64,000 nt of DNA from Kingdonia uniflora (lineage: Eukaryota; Streptophyta; Magnoliopsida; Ranunculales; Circaeasteraceae), in contig JACGCM010001011.1 of NCBI GenBank assembly GCA_014058105.1, positions 1,927,501 to 1,991,500 of the forward strand, in the 5' to 3' direction. The position numbers were made by a program, and so were the translations under genes. The notes under the pieces are model-generated. The model did no database searches. It worked only from the letters and a program-made list of their open reading frames with translations, and was not told where the DNA came from. This document shows, piece by piece, positions 57,986 to 64,000 of the stretch. Numbering within the stretch: position 1 is the first letter of the stretch; each line of letters begins with the position of its first letter.

Positions 57986-60746
57986 GTGCTCATCTACATA
58001 TAGTTGTTGAGTTTACTCTTCAGCACATCATTATCTCATTATTATCATTCCTATCGTATGGATATCATTACTACCCGAAGACACTTACTACATTCATTTC
58101 TCGATATAATTTACATTATTATTTTTTCTAAGTCTTAACATCGATTATTGTACTAACATATATTTTTGTCAAAGTTCAGGAACCTCATAGTTCTCGACTA
58201 CACTTCGCATGTTTCCCGCCAAAAACAATCCAATTCAAATGATTCAAAAATAAACCTTCTTCAGCGTAAAATCTGGACACATAACACCTAATCCAAAACT
58301 CCGTTTTCAGCAATCTTGAAGAAATCCCAACAACTTCCCTAGAGTCGCGTCGTACTCACCGTGACACCCACCAATCCCTTTCTCCACTCCTCACCACCCA
58401 TTAATCACAACTCTCTCTCTCTAACACCCTTATAACCTATAATGACTACATTGCCACCGAAACAACACCCTTCAACGATCACTATCATGACTTATATGAT
58501 CAAAACCCAAACACAGTCAAATCCTTAATTACTTACAATCCATCCTACCTACTGCAAATTCCTTTTACCAATACACTTATCATACCTACATCTACACATA
58601 TTTACAGAGAATCAATCAAACATTACGCACAAATAACAAAATTACTATCCTTGAATACGCACTGCTTTGGTATCCCTCTGTTTTGCCCGCTTTGCTCTCT
58701 CAATCAAAACACTTATCTCCTTCTTCCCAATTGCTGACAATAATTCTAGTGACGAGTGCAAAGAATTCTCACAAGAATTTTTGGCTAAGAGTTTGTAAAA
58801 TATGAACAGTCGCCCACCTCAGAACTAATTATAGACCCCACGCGACTGTACATTGCACTACTTCGCTACCATTTGAGTAATCGAGCATAACGCCTTACAC
58901 GTCTTTCCTCGAAGTTTTTAACTTTTTACCTTTTCAAAACGAACAAACCCCTACACTGTTGCTCCAACCCTTCCATATCTCGAAGAACTTCCTCTAACAT
59001 ATTCATACTCAACAAAGCACAACCTATCTTGTCACAAAGATACTGCACATCCTTTTCCTTATACTTCAAAATTTCACCTACAGGAACACACCTCACCATG
59101 TTTAATCCTCTCATTACCTCCACACATGTTTAATCTTCAAAACTCAATTCAAATTTCAAAATTTCATTCGACATTACAAATACGAACATGCACATTGTAT
59201 TATAAATTCTAACAATTTGCCAAGTCCACAATATATTCGATAACAATTTTGTATTCCCAAACATCGACAACTACATTCTGACAAAAAAATTATTCACATT
59301 TAACCATACAAAATTATTCGATCATTACATTTGACTACTTCTACAGCAAATAAAATTCAAAACTCCTACTCGTAGCAGCATCTTCTTTCCAAATCAATAT
59401 TTTTGCACGAGTATACATATAACTCACACATTCCGGAGGACTCCAAAATTAAAGTTGGCAGTGAAACTGAAAATCCTCTTCAACATCCTTCACCTCTGCC
59501 TCGCTCATCCTTCATAATTTGGTTCAACAGGTTCTTCCATCTGATAATTAATGCATCAGTTTCTGAAGTACCTTTTATATAATTTACAATACTTCGCTTG
59601 AACACGGCTTAACACTTCATTCCGTACTTGCGCCCTAGTCTTCACCATCTCAATAAACACATAATCTCAACTTAATTGAGTACACGGGATACTTATAGTC
59701 CAACAAAGTTCAAGCCAATTCAATCCACATTTATTTCTCATTGGAACTTTAACATTTCAACAGTAAAATCATTCACCCTCAAAATCCATTCCTGGCCCCA
59801 TACAGTCAATTATACTTCGAGATATATTATACCCGAGACTTATACACATTCAACACATTTGTCTTCGACATCATACTAATTCGATCACTTGTTTATTTAA
59901 AAATACTTTAAAAACACAAGGAGGTCGAATTTTTTTATTATTAAATGAACTATCTATTACATTTTACATTCGACAAGTTTTTCCTTCGATTACAATACAT
60001 CCAGATACAATTCTATCTTTCATTCGAATTGAAGGGTTAATTGCTTTGTTCATCTTTTCACCAGAATCTGACATTATTGCTTCTTATCACTAGAATCTGA
60101 TATTAGCTATGGCAACAAGGGCAACGATATCCTAAGAAACTCATAAAACTCAAGTCAGGGAACTTCTAAACAGAGCTGCTCCGGCAGAAGAACGGCAGCA
60201 GAAAATTGCAAGAAGGTCCTTAAGATCAACAAGATCCTAGGATGCCCATCTAACCTTCACATTATCATCTTCACTATGAGCAGTATCCCTTCTCCAAAAA
60301 TTTGATGAACTTCATTACCTTCACCAATGGAAAATGAAACCAACCCCAACAGATACTCCGTATGTAAACACTCTCTAACTCCACCTCCCCCAAATCCCCC
60401 CACTATGATGACTACCAGTACAGGATTACCAAACAAGAACTTAAAAATACACTTTACCTCTGCTTGATCGCCGCAGTAGTCATCTTCCTCCTCAGGCCAC
60501 TTGCTGCACCACACTTGGGGCAACATCTTTCAACAAAACCACCACCCAATCCTTCTTTACACCACCTATTTATACTCCACTTACATTTGCCAAGTACAAT
60601 ATTCTGTATTAATTGCTCCTCGGGAAAGACATGACCAGGTTCACTTCACTTTGACCTCAGAAATGACAACATGAAGACTTTCTCAGACATTCGGCAACCT
60701 CTTCGGATTCTAACTTCTTCTCAACCCAACCACAAGTACTTCTGTC
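57986..60746. other. spacer of gypsy element A before the 3' LTR
   Basis: AT-rich and mostly non-coding. Minus-strand stretches 59123-58926 (65 codons) and 60526-60257 (89 codons, with a Gly-rich hydrophobic run) are of unknown meaning. No tandem repeat noticed. Confidence 0.4.
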
Positions 60747-60760
60747 GAGAATGGGGAGAT

Positions 60761-61735
60761 TGTAGTAGCATATTCCCCATATATGAGAAGAGTAAGCCAG
60801 CATAGCATAGTCGAAGACAGTCAGCATTGCATATTGTATAGTCGAAGACAAACAATATTCGAGAAGATACCACAAGTTCTCGACCTACTAAAAATATTCA
60901 TTGTGCCTGGTCAAAAAAGAGCCGTTAGAGATCTGTGAAGTTGGCCCACTACCCCCAAAATAGGAAATTGTTTCTCTTTTTGTAAACTGCTTATATCCAC
61001 TATAAATACAGGCAGAGAATAGATTATTCAGATCCGCAACTTTACTACTCACTCTTCCTTACTTTAGAGCATCTCCTAAAGTACCTGACTGACTTGGTTG
61101 GAAAAAAACCAAATCCAAGTCAGTCAGACTTTATTTCCTCCAACAATACCTGACTTAGATTTTTTAACAGGCGTACATGCGCCCAAGTCTTGGGCGCTTG
61201 TAATAAAAAAATTAAAAAATTTCACAAGTCTAAATTGGGATCCCAAGACTTGGGTGCCTGATTTGAAATTTAAAAAAATTAATAAATAATTGGGCGCCCA
61301 AGTCTTAGGCTCCCGATTTGAATTTTTGTTAAAATAAACAATTGGGCGCCTAAACTTTAGGCGCTTGTTTAAAAATAGAATAGGCGCCCAATCACGACAT
61401 TATATTCCAAGGCTGAGTCTTGAAATCCAAGACTCAGCCTTGGATTTGGAGGGTAAAATCCAAGTCATTGAGGCACTGTTGAAGGACGAAAATCTTAGGT
61501 GTCACCTTGGATTCCAAGGTAGTGAGACACTTTAGGAGATGTTCTTACTTCCACTCAATAACTTGTAATAACTAACAACCTATTGGATTTTACATCAAAA
61601 TCCTCCTCGAGGTTGTGGTTTTTCTTAGCTTTTACTGAGTTTCCACATAAAATCATATTTGCTTTAGCTTATTACTGCACCATCTTTGCAAAAAGTATTG
61701 ACAAAAATTATCCTTCCAGAAAACACGCCATTACA
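60761..61735 (+). repeat. 3' LTR of gypsy element A (with nested MITE)
   Basis: TGTAGTAGCATATTCC...CGCCATTACA. About 490 bases after removing the MITE and one copy of its target duplication. It confirms the borders of the 5' LTR. Confidence 0.88.
61065..61543. mobile_element. hAT-like MITE, 479 bp
   Basis: Terminal inverted repeats AGAGCATCTCCTAAAGT and AGAACATCTCCTAAAGT (reverse of the right end), one mismatch. The flank CTTACTT is duplicated (61058-61064 and 61544-61550); extended to 8 bases it has one mismatch, the size produced by hAT transposases. The interior repeats TTGGGCGCC/CAAGTCTTGGGCGC motifs (61180-61395) able to fold back. No coding capacity. The empty site is seen in the 5' LTR. 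Confidence 0.75.
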
Positions 61736-62024
61736 ATATCGAAGCCACTTCCAATCGTCAAAAAATGTTCAAAACATTATCACATGATTTTGTGTGGTAC
61801 GATAGCTTTTGGCGTGAAGAGTTCGGTTTTACACAGTTACAAATGTAGTTATTTTGAAGATGGGTGAAGTTAGGGGAACCTCACATTTTAAATTTCAAGT
61901 GGGAGATTTGTTGAAGATTGTGAAATTTTGTAAGTGGGTCTTCATGATTGGAGGTTCGGGTAGTGCGAGCAATTCATTTGGAGATCTAGAGATGGGTTAC
62001 GAGATTCAATTTCAAGTGGGAGAT
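61736..62024 (+). other. distal internal end of copia A
   Basis: The remaining 289 bases of the copia A interior after the gypsy insertion. No domain recognised. The phrase TTTCAAGTGGGAGAT occurs twice (61895-61909 and 62010-62024), the second being the polypurine tract. Confidence 0.6.
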
Positions 62025-62612
62025 TGTTGGCTGTGAACTCGAATTGTGAAATTGTCGAAGTCGTTCGAACGAAATGGATGTCGTTCAAACGAGCTTAGAT
62101 ATCGTTCGAATGAGTTGTCTCTCTTCGCGTTTTTGGAACTTGGTTCGTCAAAGTCGTTCGAACGAGCTTGGATGTCGTTCGAACGAGTTACATGTACATG
62201 TTTATAGGGTTGGAATCCTTTAGTCGTCAAAGTCGTTCGAACGAGATGTGCGTTGGTTGTCCTAGAAGATCGTCTATGACGTTGAGTTTGCATCGAGATC
62301 CGTTCTACTTGTGATTAGTCATCTAGTATATAAAGAGGACTTAGTTTATTTGTTTATTATTCTTTCTTTGTGAGTTTAATTCTAGAGACCTAGAATTTGA
62401 GAGACTCTATTAAAGCTTGAAAAGCTTGGAGATATCATTGTAACCTGTTTGATCATAGTGGATTGTTCGCGGGGAGTAGTTTTTTATCCGTAAGGGTTTT
62501 CCACTTCCCTCCTCCAGGTAAATTATTGTGTTCAGTCTTTCGTTTAAATTCTCAATTGGCATTTTCGTTTATCGTTCTTGGGCGAGGGATTGGAATTAAC
62601 TACCCTGATTCA
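62025..62612 (+). repeat. 3' LTR of copia A
   Basis: TGTTGGCTGTGAACTCG...CCTGATTCA. Five exact TTCGAA sites in its first 220 bases. A TATA-like AGTATATAAAGAGG lies near 62325. Confidence 0.85.
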
Positions 62613-63618
62613 CCTGCTTACCGTTCAATATGGATTTTCTTTATCTGTAAACACTGAGTAGCCCCAGGATCTTATATTTTGAGGTGTAGGGCTCTGTGTC
62701 CGATTTGGGACTATATATCTCAACATGCACCTAGCTCCATTCTAACTTCAACATCCTGCACAACGCTCTCCTTCTCCAATCCCCGATTTTAATACCTTTA
62801 AACCCATTAATCGGAGTGGAGTGTACACATTAGTGTTTACATGAGAGTGTAAATTGAGACTTTCCCATAAAAAAATAAAATAGAAATAGGAAACATTTGA
62901 AGCTTCCAGGTTTCAAATTTATGTGTTTAGTTAGTAGCCCCTACATCAGAGAGGAGAGGGAGAGGGAGAGAGAGGTGGAGAGATGGGTTTTAGGGTTTCT
63001 GAGGACTTTTACAGCCCGTGTTGGGGATGCGGCCGAATTTAAAGTGAAAGGGTCATCCACTAGCCGTGGCCGCTTATGGGTCCTAATGGGCTAGCAGCCT
63101 AACACACCAGCAGATACGTTCCCCAGATACTGGGGGACAAGTTATGTAGCTACGACATTGTTATTTCTATCACTGGTTTCATGCTAGGAGGTACATGAAA
63201 CCTCAACTTATCTCTTGAGGTTACTTTGCATCTGCATCTGCATCTGCACCTGATGTAAATGGAGACACTTGTGGCCAGCAGTGAAGAGCAAAGCATTGCA
63301 AGTTATTATGCAGATTGATGCAAAATGATAATGATCCGCTTTAGATGCAAGTTGATCACTGCATGCAATCAATTATCATTTATATTTATAATTATAAAAA
63401 GCAACATGGAACAATGTCTTCAGAGCTCAAAAATTTACCATAAATGGTTATAATACATTAACATCTTCACTCACCAACAACACAAATACTTTAACAAGTC
63501 TGAACTCGATCAATTAAGAGCATTTTAACACGGTCAAACATTCTAGTTGTCATTACAAAAATTTGAGTCTGAATCTCCGTTGTCTCATTTGGATTTCAAA
63601 TATTTTATAGAGATCAAT
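62613..63618. other. intergenic DNA downstream of the ligase gene
   Basis: A GA-rich tract (62950-62982), a (TGCATC)n run (63228-63248) and no credible gene. A 65-codon frame at 62897-63094 starts in low-complexity sequence. 63541-63618 is probably the ligase 3' UTR. Confidence 0.45.
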
Positions 63619-64000
63619 CTAGGCTTTGGGTTTCTTTCCTTTTGCCTTTTTCACGGGGTCGGCTACAAAGGGAAGGAAATCAGTGCCACCCATAAAGGGT
63701 TGAAGAACTTCTGGAATTTGTACTCCATTTTCCTTCTGATAATTTTCAAGGATGCAGCAAATTGTCCTTTCCGTCGCGGTTAAGGTAGAGTTTAACATGT
63801 GAACATATTGTTTCGCCTGCTCATCACTCTGCAACAACGTTCATAGAAACTTATAAGCATACTGAGAATGATGCTTCAACTGTTTAAACTGATAGTCCAT
63901 ACAAGTTTTCAAATCTACGTAATTAAAAAAAAAACTTGCCTTTTTCTGCCCGTATCGAATTTCTAATCTTCTAGACTGGAAATCCGTACAGTTCGAACAT
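63619..64000 (-). CDS. cytosolic serine--tRNA ligase, last two coding exons (runs off window)
   Basis: Exons 64000-63940 (partial, entering from the right) and 63828-63619, intron 63939-63829. The first reads [20 protein letters not shown]. The second reads on with [28 protein letters not shown] and a Lys-rich C-terminus KAKGKKPKA. These are the class II motif 3 region ([11 protein letters not shown]) and C-terminus of eukaryotic seryl-tRNA synthetase, which charges tRNA(Ser) and tRNA(Sec) with serine. The frame is open and the catalytic Arg (ATERT) is present. The intron has a GC donor (AAG|GCAAGT) and CAG acceptor. Most of the gene lies right of the window. Confidence 0.92.

Larger units (their letters stand above)
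48165..61735 (+). mobile_element. Tat-like gypsy element A
   Basis: LTRs 48165-49846 (interrupted by a solo LTR) and 60761-61735 (interrupted by a MITE), TGTAGTAGCATATTCC...CCATTACA, flanked by ATATA and ATATC (4 of 5). The primer-binding region ATTGGTGCCACCTGTGGGAA follows the 5' LTR. The purine tract GAGAATGGGGAGAT precedes the 3' LTR. Internal plan: gag, protease, RNase H, integrase, tandem repeats, antisense frame. The RT core is missing. Length without nested inserts is about 11.8 kb. Confidence 0.88.
44211..62612 (+). mobile_element. copia element A (outer layer of the right-hand nest)
   Basis: LTRs 44211-44812 and 62025-62612, flanked by CCTGA and CCTGC (4 of 5). Primer-binding site TGGTGTCAGAGC (44820-44831). 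Purine tract TTTCAAGTGGGAGAT before the 3' LTR. The internal region is split by gypsy element A at 48164/61736. Own length without the insert is about 4.8 kb. Coding remnants are heavily mutated. Confidence 0.85.

Overview
This window is nuclear DNA of a flowering plant, most likely a eudicot. The evidence is one intron-split host gene with plant-type exons, plus Ty3/gypsy, Ty1/copia, Mutator-like and hAT-like transposons of plant lineages. About four fifths of the sequence is transposon-derived. I see no rRNA, tRNA or CRISPR, and no intact autonomous element. The window also holds no obviously new multi-gene system; the unusual content lies in nested transposons, a duplicated aminoacyl-tRNA synthetase and a stray gene fragment.

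Host genes. A complete six-exon YIPF1/YIP5-type Yip1-domain gene lies on the minus strand (14938-18294, 281 aa). The last two coding exons of a cytosolic serine--tRNA ligase gene lie at the right edge on the minus strand (63619-64000, running off the window). A broken second copy of that ligase gene (21062-29884, minus) lies next to the YIPF gene; it carries in-frame stops and a retrotransposon in its last intron. A fragment of a p24/emp24-type gene (about 37732-38065) sits inside a retrotransposon.

Layout. (1) 1-1982: 3' end of an Athila-like gypsy element, inserted into a Tat-like gypsy element (1983-11378). The latter itself appears to sit inside a chromodomain gypsy element whose remaining part is 11379 to about 14390. 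(2) 14391-18550: the YIPF gene. (3) 18550-19870: two minus-strand LTR remnants just upstream of it. (4) 21062-29884: ligase pseudogene, containing a gag-only element with terminal repeats (21364-29278), containing a deleted SIRE-like copia element (22838-27712). (5) 30135-43020: copia element B, containing a foldback Mutator-like element (30595-37417), containing copia element C (33143-37260), followed by the p24 fragment. (6) 44211-62612: copia element A, containing Tat-like gypsy element A (48165-61735). That gypsy element has a solo LTR (48429-49657) in its 5' LTR and a hAT-like MITE (61065-61543) in its 3' LTR.

How the parts relate. Target-site duplications and matching LTR pairs give a clear order of insertion in each nest. 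Both Tat-like elements share one plan: gag-pol on the plus strand, a tandem-repeat block after integrase, a long antisense reading frame with coiled coil, then polypurine tract and 3' LTR. All pol regions carry stops, frameshifts or deletions, so the elements look inactive.
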